Below, in pieces: positions 14,709 through 23,215 of a stretch of 34,952 bases of DNA. Origin of the DNA: Candidatus Zipacnadia bacterium (lineage in GTDB: Bacteria > Armatimonadota > Zipacnadia > Zipacnadales > UBA5352). Location of the stretch: positions 1 through 34,952 of the forward strand of contig JALGSW010000025.1 in assembly GCA_029821635.1 (NCBI GenBank). Direction: 5' to 3'. Made by a program: the position numbers and the translations under genes. The notes under the pieces are model-generated. The model did no database searches and was not told the DNA's origin. It saw nothing but the letters and a program-made list of their open reading frames with translations. Positions within the stretch are counted from its first letter, which is position 1. Each line of letters begins with the position of its first letter.

Positions 14709-15745
14709 CTACCAGCGGGGGCCTCGCGCCACAGATGCGCGCCACGGTCGGCAGCGTTATCCCTATCTGGTTCGGCGAGGAGACTGCGCCCGAGACGATG
14801 CTTGGTCTCCTCAGCAGGACCCTCGCTGACGTTGAGCTGCTGATCGATCCGTCGCGCCTCGTGCTGGTGGTGGACGGCTGCCCGCGGGCCGAGGAGCCCG
14901 CCCGCCGCGCCGCCGATGAGCTGGCTCGGCGCGCCGGCGGGCCGCCGCAGGTCATCGTGAAGCCGGAGAACTCCGGCAAGGGCGGCGCGGTCTGTACCGG
15001 CTTCGAGCGCCTGCTTGAGGACGACGCGGTCGAGGCGCTGAGCACCCGCGACTGCGACGGCGACCACGACCTCTGGGACCTCCCGCAGCTCTTCGGCCTG
15101 CTCGCCACCGTGCGCGAGAGCGCCGGCAGCGACGACGTCTTCGCGATAGGCTGCCGCGGTTCGCTCTCCCGCCCGATGGGCTTCGCCCGTAGCGAGCTGG
15201 AGCAGGTCCTCAACCGCGTGACCATCGACGCGGTCAACGCGGCGCTTGCCGAGGGCGGCGTCTGCGTGGATGAGCGCTTCACGGCCCGCTATGGCCGCGC
15301 GCCGGACTTCCAGTCGGGCTACAAGCTTTACTCGCGTTCGGCGGCCGAGGTCGTCTGCGACTCCCTCAGCGAGGCGCATGCGGCCGCGCCCGAGTTGCGC
15401 GTGCCCTGGTGGGGCGTGGAGTTCGTGCCGACGGTCGAGCTGCTGCTGCGCGGCTTCACGCCTGCGGCGCTCTACCGCCTCACCTGGGACGGCCAGCCGC
15501 AGACGAGCTTCGACGAGACCGACCTCGCGGAGGCCTACGCCTGTCAGATAGCGTGGCTCTACGAGCGCCTGGAGCTGCCCGCGGGCCTGGCGATGCCGCT
15601 GCTGGACAACGCGCTGAGCGCGAGCGAGTTCGTGGCCGCACCCCGGGGCCCGGACGTCATCGCGGAGCTGCGCCGGCGGGTGATCGAGCGCGTCTATCCG
15701 GAGTGGTCGCGGGAGCTGCCGGGGCGGGGCGAGCTGTTCGTGTAG
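14705..15745 (+). CDS. Family 2-like glycosyltransferase/nucleotide-sugar protein
   Basis: The protein has 346 residues. GT-A fold features are visible: RLVLVVDGCPRA (about 50-61), KPENSGKGGAVCTGFERLL (about 82-100), and TRDCDGDHDLWDLPQLF (about 111-127), where the D-x-D of DGD is a likely metal site. GFARSELEQVLN and FQSGYKLYSRSAAEVV follow, the latter like the acceptor-side region of GT2 enzymes. No membrane segment is present. Donor and acceptor are unknown. The GTG start is supported by GAGGGGG at 14690-14696 and by overlap with the mscS stop, so the two genes are probably co-translated; a functional link is not obvious. Confidence 0.65.
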   Translation: MTTSGGLAPQMRATVGSVIPIWFGEETAPETMLGLLSRTLADVELLIDPSRLVLVVDGCPRAEEPARRAADELARRAGGPPQVIVKPENSGKGGAVCTGFERLLEDDAVEALSTRDCDGDHDLWDLPQLFGLLATVRESAGSDDVFAIGCRGSLSRPMGFARSELEQVLNRVTIDAVNAALAEGGVCVDERFTARYGRAPDFQSGYKLYSRSAAEVVCDSLSEAHAAAPELRVPWWGVEFVPTVELLLRGFTPAALYRLTWDGQPQTSFDETDLAEAYACQIAWLYERLELPAGLAMPLLDNALSASEFVAAPRGPDVIAELRRRVIERVYPEWSRELPGRGELFV

Positions 15746-15816
15746 CGCTGTGATCAGCGACACGCCTGCATGGAACCTTCGCCCCCCTGTGAGCGCTCTT
15801 ACACACAGTGTCGCTC

Positions 15817-16704
15817 ATGTCGCATGCCCGGGGGCTGATTGAGATGGGCCTTGCGCTGAGTCCCGACCTGCCGTTCCGCCCGTGGACCGTCCTGTCGTTC
15901 GGTGGCGACGTCGTGCCGCCGCCTCCCCCTCCGCCTGGCGGTGGCGGGCCGATCTTCGGCGGGGCGCCGTCCGAGCCCCCGCCTCCGGAAGAAGAACCGC
16001 CCGAGCCCGAAGAGCGCCGCTCGCGTGGCTTCCTCGGCAGCCTCGCCTTGATCGAGTGGCTCCTCAAGTACCAGCGCACCGTCTTCGAGGACATCCTCGA
16101 GGAGCGCGAGCTCAGCCGCTACCTGATCGACTCGATCATCGTCACGATCGTCGGCGGGGCTTTCTACGGCCTCGTCCTCGGTCTCTCCGTCGGCGGCTGG
16201 CAGATCCTCTACGACCCCGTGAAGATGCCCTGGATCTTCATCTTCACGCTGCTGCTCTGCCTCCCGTCGCTCTACATCTTCAGCGCCTACTCGGGCAGCC
16301 GCCTGAGTCTGGCGCAGACCTCGGCGGTGGCCTTCACCGCGACGGCCGTGGTCACGACCATCCTCATCGGCTTCGCGCCGATCACCTGGTTCTTCATGTT
16401 CACCGCGCCGGGTGCCTACCACTTCACCGTCCTGTTCAACGTGCTGGTCTTCAGCATTGCGGGGTTCTTCGGCGTGCAGTTCCTCTTCCGCGCCGCGCGC
16501 GGTGTGGGGCAGGACCTCGCGCAGAGCGCCCCGCTGCGCAAGACGCTCGGCTGGTGGGTGATCCTCTACGCGCTGGTCGGCTCGCAGATGGCGTGGCTGC
16601 TGCGCCCGTTCTTCAACCAGACCGACGTGTTCATCCGCCCGCGTTCGGGCAACTTCTTCATGGCCGTCCTGAAGAACCTCGCCGACTTCCTGTCCGGAGG
16701 GTAG
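15817..16704 (+). CDS. Multi-pass membrane protein with proline-rich N-terminus (paralog A)
   Basis: The protein has 295 residues, family unknown to me. Residues about 30-70 are strongly proline- and glutamate-rich (PPPPPPPGGGG, PPPPEEEPPEPEE), probably a flexible cytoplasmic arm. Five or six hydrophobic segments follow from about 105 (IVTIVGGAFYGLVLGLSVGG, IFIFTLLLCLPSLYIFSAY, AVAFTATAVVTTILIGFAPI, VLFNVLVFSIAGFFGVQF, GWWVILYALVGSQMAWLLRPF). The protein is clearly similar to its downstream neighbour. The start is uncertain: the ATG at 15817 lacks a good ribosome site, and the ATG at 15844 has GGGGG about ten bases upstream. Confidence 0.75.
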   Translation: MSHARGLIEMGLALSPDLPFRPWTVLSFGGDVVPPPPPPPGGGGPIFGGAPSEPPPPEEEPPEPEERRSRGFLGSLALIEWLLKYQRTVFEDILEERELSRYLIDSIIVTIVGGAFYGLVLGLSVGGWQILYDPVKMPWIFIFTLLLCLPSLYIFSAYSGSRLSLAQTSAVAFTATAVVTTILIGFAPITWFFMFTAPGAYHFTVLFNVLVFSIAGFFGVQFLFRAARGVGQDLAQSAPLRKTLGWWVILYALVGSQMAWLLRPFFNQTDVFIRPRSGNFFMAVLKNLADFLSGG

Positions 16705-16714
16705 GCCCGCTCTG

Positions 16715-17425
16715 ATGATGGCCGAGCAGGCGCCTGACACAGCGCGGCCCGACGGCTGGTCGCCGGTGCGCACCTACCTCGTGGAACGCGAGCGCCTCTT
16801 CGCACGCATCCGCGCGGGTGAGGGCCTGCGGGCGCTGATCGGGCGGATGACCCTCGCCTCCACGCTGTTCGCCGCCGCGTATGGCGTCACCGTGGGCCTC
16901 TACGCGGGCGGCTGGCAGCCGCTCTTCAACGCGATCAAGTTCCCGGGCATGCTCCTCGCGACGCTGGTGCTGTGCGTGCTCGCGCTCTACATGCTCGGCG
17001 CGCTGATCGGCAGCCGCCTGTCCTTCGCGCAGACCGCCGCGGTGGTGCTCAGCGCGATCCTCGCCACCACCACGTTGCTGCTCTCGCTCACTCCGCCGCT
17101 CGGCTTCCTGATGCTGACCTCGCTTGAGGACTACTCCTTCGTAGTCTTCGTGAACCTCGTCGCGATCGTGATCTGCGGGGGTGCAGGCGCGCGCTTCGCC
17201 CTCGTGGCCTCGGCGGCGATGCACGTGGACAGCCCCCAAATCCGCCGCCGCTTCCTCTCGCTCATGAAGGGCTGGATGATCCTCTACGGGCTCGTGGGCC
17301 TGCAGATGCTCTGGCTCTTCCGGCCCTACTTCCGCGAGACGGACGTCTTCGTCCGGCCCCTGGGAGAGAGCGCCTTCGAGCACGGCTGGAAGCTGCTCCT
17401 CAGCGTGCTGGCGCACCTGGGCTGA
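16715..17425 (+). CDS. Multi-pass membrane protein (paralog B)
   Basis: The protein has 236 residues. It lacks the proline-rich arm of the upstream protein but shares its membrane part: AYGVTVGLYAGGWQPLF matches FYGLVLGLSVGGWQILY, GSRLSFAQTAAV matches GSRLSLAQTSAV, and WMILYGLVGLQMLWLFRPYF matches WVILYALVGSQMAWLLRPFF. Both end with a RETDVFVRP or NQTDVFIRP block. The pair is a tandem duplication, 10 bp apart, and probably forms a complex or two versions of one membrane component. The function is unknown. An adjacent second ATG at 16718 is an equally possible start; GGAGGG at 16696-16701 is rather distant from both. Confidence 0.75.
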   Translation: MMAEQAPDTARPDGWSPVRTYLVERERLFARIRAGEGLRALIGRMTLASTLFAAAYGVTVGLYAGGWQPLFNAIKFPGMLLATLVLCVLALYMLGALIGSRLSFAQTAAVVLSAILATTTLLLSLTPPLGFLMLTSLEDYSFVVFVNLVAIVICGGAGARFALVASAAMHVDSPQIRRRFLSLMKGWMILYGLVGLQMLWLFRPYFRETDVFVRPLGESAFEHGWKLLLSVLAHLG

Positions 17426-17437
17426 GCTCCGTACACG

Positions 17438-17467
17438 AAAAGGGGCGCGCCGGGTTGGCGCGCCCCT
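17438..17467. terminator. Bidirectional hairpin terminator
   Basis: AGGGGCGCGCC and GGCGCGCCCCT form an 11-bp stem with a five-base loop at 17441-17467. On the minus strand the stem is followed by TTTT (17441-17438), so it is a good intrinsic terminator for the pilin-like gene that ends at 17493. It also lies 15 bases after the stop of the plus-strand membrane protein at 17425, where it has no clear T-run but could still block read-through. Confidence 0.75.
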
Positions 17468-17492
17468 CGTTGGCTGTTCGCGGCGGCCCTGC

Positions 17493-18200
<708 letters not shown>

Positions 18201-18320
18201 CACAACCAGCCTCCTTGCGTCCATACTCGATGTCGCTGCTGTAGCGAATACGTGCGAGCGATTCGACCGGTAGCGCCGCCGCACCTCCTCCCTCTCTGAG
18301 AATCTCACAGTCCATTAAGC

Positions 18321-18351
18321 AAAACGGGCGGCCCGGAGTCCGGACCGCCCG
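18321..18351 (-). terminator. Intrinsic terminator after the secreted protein gene
   Basis: On the minus strand, CGGGCGG and CCGCCCG form a GC-rich stem around an internal TCCGGACTCCGG segment, and TTTT follows at 18324-18321. It lies 30 bases after the stop of the gene at 18381-19028 and before the pilin-like gene, which separates the two transcripts. Confidence 0.75.
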
Positions 18352-18380
18352 CTCATAGCCGCATTCGCCAACGCGCGGCG

Positions 18381-19028
18381 TTACTCGCCGAGCACCGTTG
18401 GCCAGGACTTGAGCTCAAGCCACTTGATCCACCAACTGCCGCGCTCGTTGGTGTCGAGCATGATCGTGAAGCGGGTCTTCTCCGGGTCGTCGCGGCGGTA
18501 GATATCCGGCAGGCTGCTCATGACGTACCAGATGTGCATGTCGCCGTTGAAGCGCGCGTTGTATTCACAGGCCGGGATCGGCCGGTCGTCCTTCGGGCCG
18601 CGGCCCAGCGCCAACTCGATCCAGGTGCCGGGCGAGTGGACCTCACGCGCCCGTGCATGCGCCCGCATGCGGAAGCCAATCGGCATGGTGGGGTCGATGA
18701 CCTCGCAGACGAGCGAGAGCGTGCTTGAGTTGCCCCAGCGCGGATCGAGGTTGACCATGCGCTCGTCCAGCGCCCCGCGGAAGGGGATCACAAGCCCGAC
18801 GTAGTCGCGGTTCGATTGCGAAGGGAGCCGCACTTCGAGGATACGGAAGTTGCCGACAGTGACCGGGCACGGCATGGGCATCTCGGCTCGCATCTCGCCG
18901 GTGCCATGGTAGATCAACGTCTCGGTGTTGATGAACGTGATCGTCGCGCCGTCGTCCTGCGCGCACGCCGCACCGGCGACGACCGCAGCGAGGATCAGTG
19001 AAACCGCAACTGCTGTGGACGCCCGCAT
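18381..19028 (-). CDS. Secreted protein of unknown function
   Basis: The protein has 215 residues. A clear signal peptide spans 1-23 (MRASTAVAVSLILAAVVAGAACA), with cleavage likely before QDD. The mature part is a mixed beta protein with several tryptophans near the end (SWWIKWLELKSW) and no motif that I can name. The phrase TPGTWIELALGRG-like (SPGTWIELALGRG) and the repeated hydrophobic strands suggest a beta-sandwich. The start is supported by AGGAGGG seven bases before the ATG. It diverges from the DegT gene across a 230-bp gap that shows no convincing promoter on either strand. Confidence 0.75.
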   Translation of the reverse strand: MRASTAVAVSLILAAVVAGAACAQDDGATITFINTETLIYHGTGEMRAEMPMPCPVTVGNFRILEVRLPSQSNRDYVGLVIPFRGALDERMVNLDPRWGNSSTLSLVCEVIDPTMPIGFRMRAHARAREVHSPGTWIELALGRGPKDDRPIPACEYNARFNGDMHIWYVMSSLPDIYRRDDPEKTRFTIMLDTNERGSWWIKWLELKSWPTVLGE

Positions 19029-19258
19029 GGCCGAACCCTCCTTGAACGATCTCGCAAAGCCTCAGCCGGGCCTTGGCGTCGCCCGTGCCAGGTATAAGTT
19101 AGCCGTTCGCGCGCGTTCTCCTCCTTCGCGGCGTTCTCCGTGGTGCGCAGGCGCCACGGGGAAGGAATCCCCCCCTCGGCGTGGAACCCCTCCGACAGAC
19201 GGCTCGCGACGCGGGCCGGGAGTGTTTTACATGACGACGACCTCTGGAGGAGCGAGCA

Positions 19259-20497
19259 ATGCCCGTTCTCGCGATCAACGGCGGAGAGAAGACACGTACC
19301 GAGGGCTGGCCGGCGTGGCCGCCTGACGATCCCGGCTTTCTTGAAAATATCACGAAGGTCATCGAGTCCAAGGTCTGGGGCGTCAGCGGTGAGTGGACGC
19401 TGAGGGCCCAGGAGATGATGGCCGAGCACCACGACGCGCGGTTCGCCGCCGCCTGCGCCTCCGGCACCTCGGCGCTGGAGCTGGCGCTGCGCGCCGTGGG
19501 CGTCAGGCCCGGGCAGGAGGTCATCGTCCCGCCCTACACCTTCGTGGCTACGGCCAGCTCGGTGGTGGCGGCGGGCGCGATCCCGATCTTCGTGGACATA
19601 GACGCGGAGACGTTCAACATCGATCCGGCGAAGATCGAGGACGCGATCACCGACCGGACGGCGGGGATCATCGCCGTGCACATCGGCGGCTCGCCCGCGG
19701 ACATGGACACGATCATGGAGATCGCGCGCAGGCATGACCTGAAGGTCATCGAGGACTGCGCGCAGGCCCACGGGGCGACCTACAAAGGCCGCAAGGTCGG
19801 CGCGATCGGCGACGCCGGCGCGTTCAGCTTCCAGTCCTCTAAGAACGTGACCTCAGGCGAGGGCGGGATGGTCCTGACCAACGATCCGGACGTCTACTCC
19901 CGCGCGTGGTCGGTCATCAACGTCGGCCGCGTCCCCGAGGGCGGGTGGTACGATCACCGCGTGATGGGCTGGAACCTGCGCATGACGCAGTTCCAGGGCG
20001 CGCTGATTTGCCGCGGGATAGAGCTCCTGCCGGGGCACTTCGAGCTGCGCGCGAAGAACGGCGACTACCTGCGCGAGCGCCTCGAGGAGATCGATGGCGT
20101 CTCGCTGCAGAAGCTCACCCACCCGGACAACGTCTCGGCGTTCCATCTGTACATCTTCAGCTACGCCTCGGAGGCCTTCGGTGGCCTCAGCCGCGATCGC
20201 TTCATCCAGGCGCTCGGCGCCGAGGGCGTCCCCTGCTCGAAGGGCTACAACCCGCTCTACCGCGAGGGCGTGTTCTCCGACAAGGTGCACATGGACCAGT
20301 TCCCCTTCTGCGAGCCCTACTACGCAGGCGAGTGTGACTACTCCGATGTGGTCTGCCCGGCCTGCGAGAGCGTCTGCGACGAGCGCGGCTTCTGGATGAG
20401 CCAGCGCACCGGGCTGACAGACGACCAGGCGATGGACGACATCGTGGACGCGATGCTCAAGATCAAGGCGAACCTCGGCGAGCTGACGGAGGCGTAG
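19259..20497 (+). CDS. DegT/DnrJ/EryC1/StrS family PLP-dependent sugar aminotransferase
   Basis: The protein has 412 residues, a normal length for the family. Motifs: CASGTSALELALRAVGV (PLP phosphate region), EVIVPPYTFVATASSVV, VIEDCAQAHGATYKG with the PLP-pairing acidic residue, and SFQSSKNVTSGEGG, whose lysine K195 should form the Schiff base. Members aminate keto-sugars or related cyclitols for antibiotics and surface glycans; the N-terminal LAINGG..TRTEGWPAWP resembles the AHBA-synthase/scyllo-inositol branch. A cysteine cluster occurs near the C-terminus (CDYSDVVCPACESVC), unusual and possibly metal-binding. GGAGGA lies seven bases before the ATG. The FG-GAP gene follows within five bases and may be co-translated. 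Confidence 0.9.
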   Translation: MPVLAINGGEKTRTEGWPAWPPDDPGFLENITKVIESKVWGVSGEWTLRAQEMMAEHHDARFAAACASGTSALELALRAVGVRPGQEVIVPPYTFVATASSVVAAGAIPIFVDIDAETFNIDPAKIEDAITDRTAGIIAVHIGGSPADMDTIMEIARRHDLKVIEDCAQAHGATYKGRKVGAIGDAGAFSFQSSKNVTSGEGGMVLTNDPDVYSRAWSVINVGRVPEGGWYDHRVMGWNLRMTQFQGALICRGIELLPGHFELRAKNGDYLRERLEEIDGVSLQKLTHPDNVSAFHLYIFSYASEAFGGLSRDRFIQALGAEGVPCSKGYNPLYREGVFSDKVHMDQFPFCEPYYAGECDYSDVVCPACESVCDERGFWMSQRTGLTDDQAMDDIVDAMLKIKANLGELTEA

Positions 20498-20502
20498 GCG
20501 CG

Positions 20503-22293
20503 ATCACCCGCTTCATCGCCGCGACCATCGCGATCGTCGCACTGAGCCTGCAGCCGGCCTGCGCCCAGGAGATGGCACGCATCCTGGAGCGCGGGCCGGT
20601 GGGGTTTCTGCACGGGTCCACGCTCCTGCAGCAGACGGGCGACCTCAGCGCCGGCGACTTCGCTCAGCCGGCCGTCGCCGACTGGGACGGAGACGGCGCC
20701 CTCGACCTCGTCTGCGGCTCAGGCTACGGGGACCTGCTGCTCTTCAAGCGCGCCGGCGAGCGGCCGTTCGGGCCGGCGAAGCCGCTGCTGCCCGCCGACG
20801 CGATCGGTCTCGCCGACCGCCCCGCGCGCCTGCAGGTCTCGCCGTGGCTGGGCGAGCTGCAGCCGGGCGAGCTGAGCCTGCTGCTGGGGCTCGGCGACCG
20901 CGCCTACCGCTACGTGGTGCGTGACGGCTCGACCGTTGGCGGGAAGCTCATCGCAGGGCCGGGCACCGGGGTGGCGCTGCCGGGGCCGCTGGCGCCGTGC
21001 GCGGCGGCTCTTGACGGTGGCGCGATCGACGTGCTGACCATGGACGGCCTCGGCCGCGCGCACCGGCTGACAGAGGGCGGGGCGCAGCCGCTGATGGTGG
21101 CGGGCGTGCAGCTTCAGGTCGCGCCTCCCGCGCGCGCCTGGGCCGGACGCTGGGACGCCGATGCGCTCGCGGACCTGGTGATCGGCACCCGGAGCGGGCG
21201 GGTCGTGCTCTTTCCCGGCCTCGGCGGCGGGGTCTTCGACGCGCCGCGCGAGCTGCTCTCCGAGGCCGACGCGCCCGGCCGCGAGGCGGCCCCGTGGGCT
21301 ACCGACTGGGACGGCGACGGCGACCTCGACCTGCTGGTCGGTTGGCGCGGCGGGACAATCGCGCTGCTGACGCGGGACGGCGAGGCGCTCGCGCCCGCGG
21401 GGCTGCTCCAGCAGACAGACGCCCCGATCGACGCGGGCCGCTGCGCGCTGGCGACCGTCGGCGACTGGAACGGCGACGGCCTGCCGGACGTCGTCGTGGG
21501 TGGCGAGGACGGGCGTGTGAGCCTCTACGCTCGGCTTCCGGGCGAGGGTCTACGCTTCGACCGCGGCCTGCGCATCGCGGGGGGCGGCGGAGAGGTGCGG
21601 GCACCCGGATCGGGCGATCTGCGCTACGCCGCGCCCGCGCTGACCGACTGGGACGCCGACGGCGACCTCGACCTGCTCGTCGGCGGCGTGGATGGCCGGG
21701 TGCTGCTGTGGCGCAACAACGGCGCGTTGGAACCCGCCGGGCCGCTGCAGGTGAGCGGCGCCGACCTGCGCATGATCGGTATCGCGGTGCCCGCGCCCTT
21801 CGACTACAACGGCGACGGCGACATGGACCTGTTCGTCGGCGCCCGGCCGCTGCCCGAGCGCCCGCCCGAGCCGGGCGTGATGCTGCCTGAGATCCCGCCG
21901 GGCTGCGCGTACTTCGAGAACACCGCGAATCGCACCGGCACGCTGCCGGTCTTCGCCAAGGGCGTGCCGATCGCGATGACGCTGCTTTCGGAGGGCGGGC
22001 TGGTCCGCGATGCGGGCTTCCTCGGGCCCTACGCGACGCATCCCGTGCGCTGGGGCGGTCGGCTGGACTTCATCACCGTGACGATGCAGGGCACCTTCCG
22101 CTTCACGAACACCGCCCGGCGCGGCGCCTACGCGTGCCTCAGCGCCCACTGCGAAGGCCGGGCGCTGCCGCGTGCGCTGCTGCCTCCGCTCTACTCCGTC
22201 ACGCCCGCGCGCCTCGACGGGGAGGTCGGGCTGCTGGCGGCGGACACCGCATACGGCTTCCTGACGTGGTACGAGCGCGAAGCGGTGGAGTGA
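20503..22293 (+). CDS. Secreted FG-GAP/VCBS repeat protein (start codon uncertain, possibly ATC)
   Basis: From the first ATG (20572) the protein has 573 residues, but the in-frame codons from 20503 encode a textbook signal peptide: (I/M)TRFIAATIAIVALSLQPACA followed by QE. No ATG, GTG or TTG occurs in frame before it, while GGAGG at 20488-20492 is well spaced for initiation at the ATC at 20503. The ATG at 20572 has AGGAG touching it and lies after the signal peptide. The mature protein holds six calcium-binding-type repeats (for example DWDGDGALDLV, DWNGDGLPDVV, DYNGDGDMDLF), as in FG-GAP beta-propellers. Such proteins usually bind glycans or proteins outside the cell. The ligand is unknown. 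Confidence 0.8.
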   Translation: MTRFIAATIAIVALSLQPACAQEMARILERGPVGFLHGSTLLQQTGDLSAGDFAQPAVADWDGDGALDLVCGSGYGDLLLFKRAGERPFGPAKPLLPADAIGLADRPARLQVSPWLGELQPGELSLLLGLGDRAYRYVVRDGSTVGGKLIAGPGTGVALPGPLAPCAAALDGGAIDVLTMDGLGRAHRLTEGGAQPLMVAGVQLQVAPPARAWAGRWDADALADLVIGTRSGRVVLFPGLGGGVFDAPRELLSEADAPGREAAPWATDWDGDGDLDLLVGWRGGTIALLTRDGEALAPAGLLQQTDAPIDAGRCALATVGDWNGDGLPDVVVGGEDGRVSLYARLPGEGLRFDRGLRIAGGGGEVRAPGSGDLRYAAPALTDWDADGDLDLLVGGVDGRVLLWRNNGALEPAGPLQVSGADLRMIGIAVPAPFDYNGDGDMDLFVGARPLPERPPEPGVMLPEIPPGCAYFENTANRTGTLPVFAKGVPIAMTLLSEGGLVRDAGFLGPYATHPVRWGGRLDFITVTMQGTFRFTNTARRGAYACLSAHCEGRALPRALLPPLYSVTPARLDGEVGLLAADTAYGFLTWYEREAVE

Positions 22294-22309
22294 GCCGACG
22301 GCCACGGCG

Positions 22310-22376
22310 CCTCACCCCCCGGCCCCCTTTCCCTGGCGGCGCAAACGACGCGCCGCAAGCGGGAGAGGGGGAGGAC
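22310..22376. repeat. Nested inverted repeat downstream of the FG-GAP gene
   Basis: An inner stem (GCGGCGC and GCGCCGC, 22336-22356) is enclosed by a C-rich arm (CCCCCGGCCCCC...CCC) and a G-rich arm (GGGAGAGGGGGAGG). The sequence lies 17 bases after the FG-GAP stop. It could act as a transcript end, although no T-run follows. It resembles dispersed C/G-rich intergenic repeats of GC-rich bacteria. Confidence 0.55.
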
Positions 22377-22410
22377 GGCAAACGACCAGCGGCGCGACCC
22401 AATGCGAACA

Positions 22411-22430
22411 AATGTTTCACGTGAAACATT
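22411..22430. other. parS: parS chromosome partition site (ParB binding)
   Basis: The core at 22413-22428 is TGTTTCACGTGAAACA, a perfect 16-bp palindrome identical to the widely conserved ParB-binding parS consensus. Flanking AT pairs extend the palindrome to 20 bp. It stands in the 118-bp region between the repeat after the FG-GAP gene and pgeF, 39 bases before the pgeF start. ParB loads here and spreads, with ParA and SMC, to organise and segregate the origin region. No parA, parB, dnaA or rsmG gene is in the window, so distance to the origin cannot be read. Confidence 0.93.
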
Positions 22431-22468
22431 CCGACCCGCTACGGGCCGCTTTGAGGGGTCTCTGCGCG

Positions 22469-23158
22469 ATGAGGTGGGCTTACGAACTGAACTGGCCGGG
22501 CATCGCAGGCGGATTCGTCGGGCGTACCACGCAGGACGTCCGCGACGACACCATGCGCGCAGCCCTGCAGGCGATGGCGGGCGAGCGCGTGCTCGTCGAG
22601 GCCGAGCAGGTGCACGGGGGAGAGGTCGCGGTCATCGTCGAGGACGCGCTTCATGACGCAAGTGTGTGCATCGCCGGAGTTGACGGCTTCGTGACGGACG
22701 CGCCGCAAGCGGCCCTGGCGATCTACGTGGCGGACTGCCTCGCGATCTTCCTGAGCCACGAGGGCGCCCCCGCGGTCGGGCTGGCGCACGCGGGGTGGCG
22801 TGGGCTCGTGGCGGACATGCCGGGGACGCTGGTGCGCAGCGCGCTGGGGGCGTTCGGCGGCGACGCGGGTGACCTGCGCGTTGCGCTGAGCCCCTGCATC
22901 CGGCAGTGCTGCTTCGAGGTGGGGGAGGAGGTCGCGGAGCAGTTCGACGCGATGGAGGGTGCGGTCGATCGCTCGCGCGAGCGCCCACACGTGGACCTGA
23001 TCGCGGTCGCGAAGGCGCAACTGCGCGAGGCGGGCGTCCGCGAGGGGCGCGTCGAGGTCATCGACGGCTGCACGCGCTGCGACCCCGAGCGGCTCGCGTC
23101 CTACCGCCGGGACCCGGAGCGGTGCGGGAGGAACGTGGCGCTGATCGGGCTGGGGTAG
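22469..23158 (+). CDS. pgeF: Peptidoglycan editing factor PgeF (laccase-domain, YfiH family)
   Basis: The protein has 229 residues. Family motifs: QVHGGEV with H49, DGFVTDAPQAALAIYVADCLAIFL with C90, and GLAHAGWRGL with H107, which together form the metal/active site. LSPCIRQCCFEVGEEV follows, and the C-terminus reads CDPERLASYRRDPERCGRNVALIGL. PgeF removes wrongly incorporated residues from peptidoglycan precursors; the family also shows purine nucleoside activity. The ATG at 22469 is chosen because GAGGGG lies ten bases upstream; the ATG at 22412 would add 19 residues translated from the parS site (MFHVKH...) and has no ribosome site. It converges with nadB on a shared hairpin. Confidence 0.88.
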   Translation: MRWAYELNWPGIAGGFVGRTTQDVRDDTMRAALQAMAGERVLVEAEQVHGGEVAVIVEDALHDASVCIAGVDGFVTDAPQAALAIYVADCLAIFLSHEGAPAVGLAHAGWRGLVADMPGTLVRSALGAFGGDAGDLRVALSPCIRQCCFEVGEEVAEQFDAMEGAVDRSRERPHVDLIAVAKAQLREAGVREGRVEVIDGCTRCDPERLASYRRDPERCGRNVALIGLG

Positions 23159-23215
23159 GTCACCGTGGTGCGCACGCCCTGGTGCGCACAGATGCGAACG
23201 GCTGACGGCAACAGC

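Noticed and set aside
15756..15815. An 8-bp inverted repeat AGCGACAC / GTGTCGCT upstream of membrane paralog A
   Set aside because: The arms are 44 bases apart, no promoter boxes are aligned with them, and such a match is not rare enough on its own.
18230..18290. A possible tRNA T-arm (GGTCGAATCGC on the minus strand) upstream of the pilin-like gene
   Set aside because: No acceptor stem, anticodon arm or D-arm could be built around it.
19029..19258. A TATAAG box near 19092 as a promoter for the DegT gene
   Set aside because: The only -35-like box (TTGGCG) is 14 bp away, too close, and nothing fits on the other strand.
22412..22468. An N-terminal extension of PgeF beginning MFHVKHSDPL
   Set aside because: It is translated from the parS palindrome and has no ribosome site, whereas the ATG at 22469 has GAGGGG at a good distance and fits the family N-terminus.
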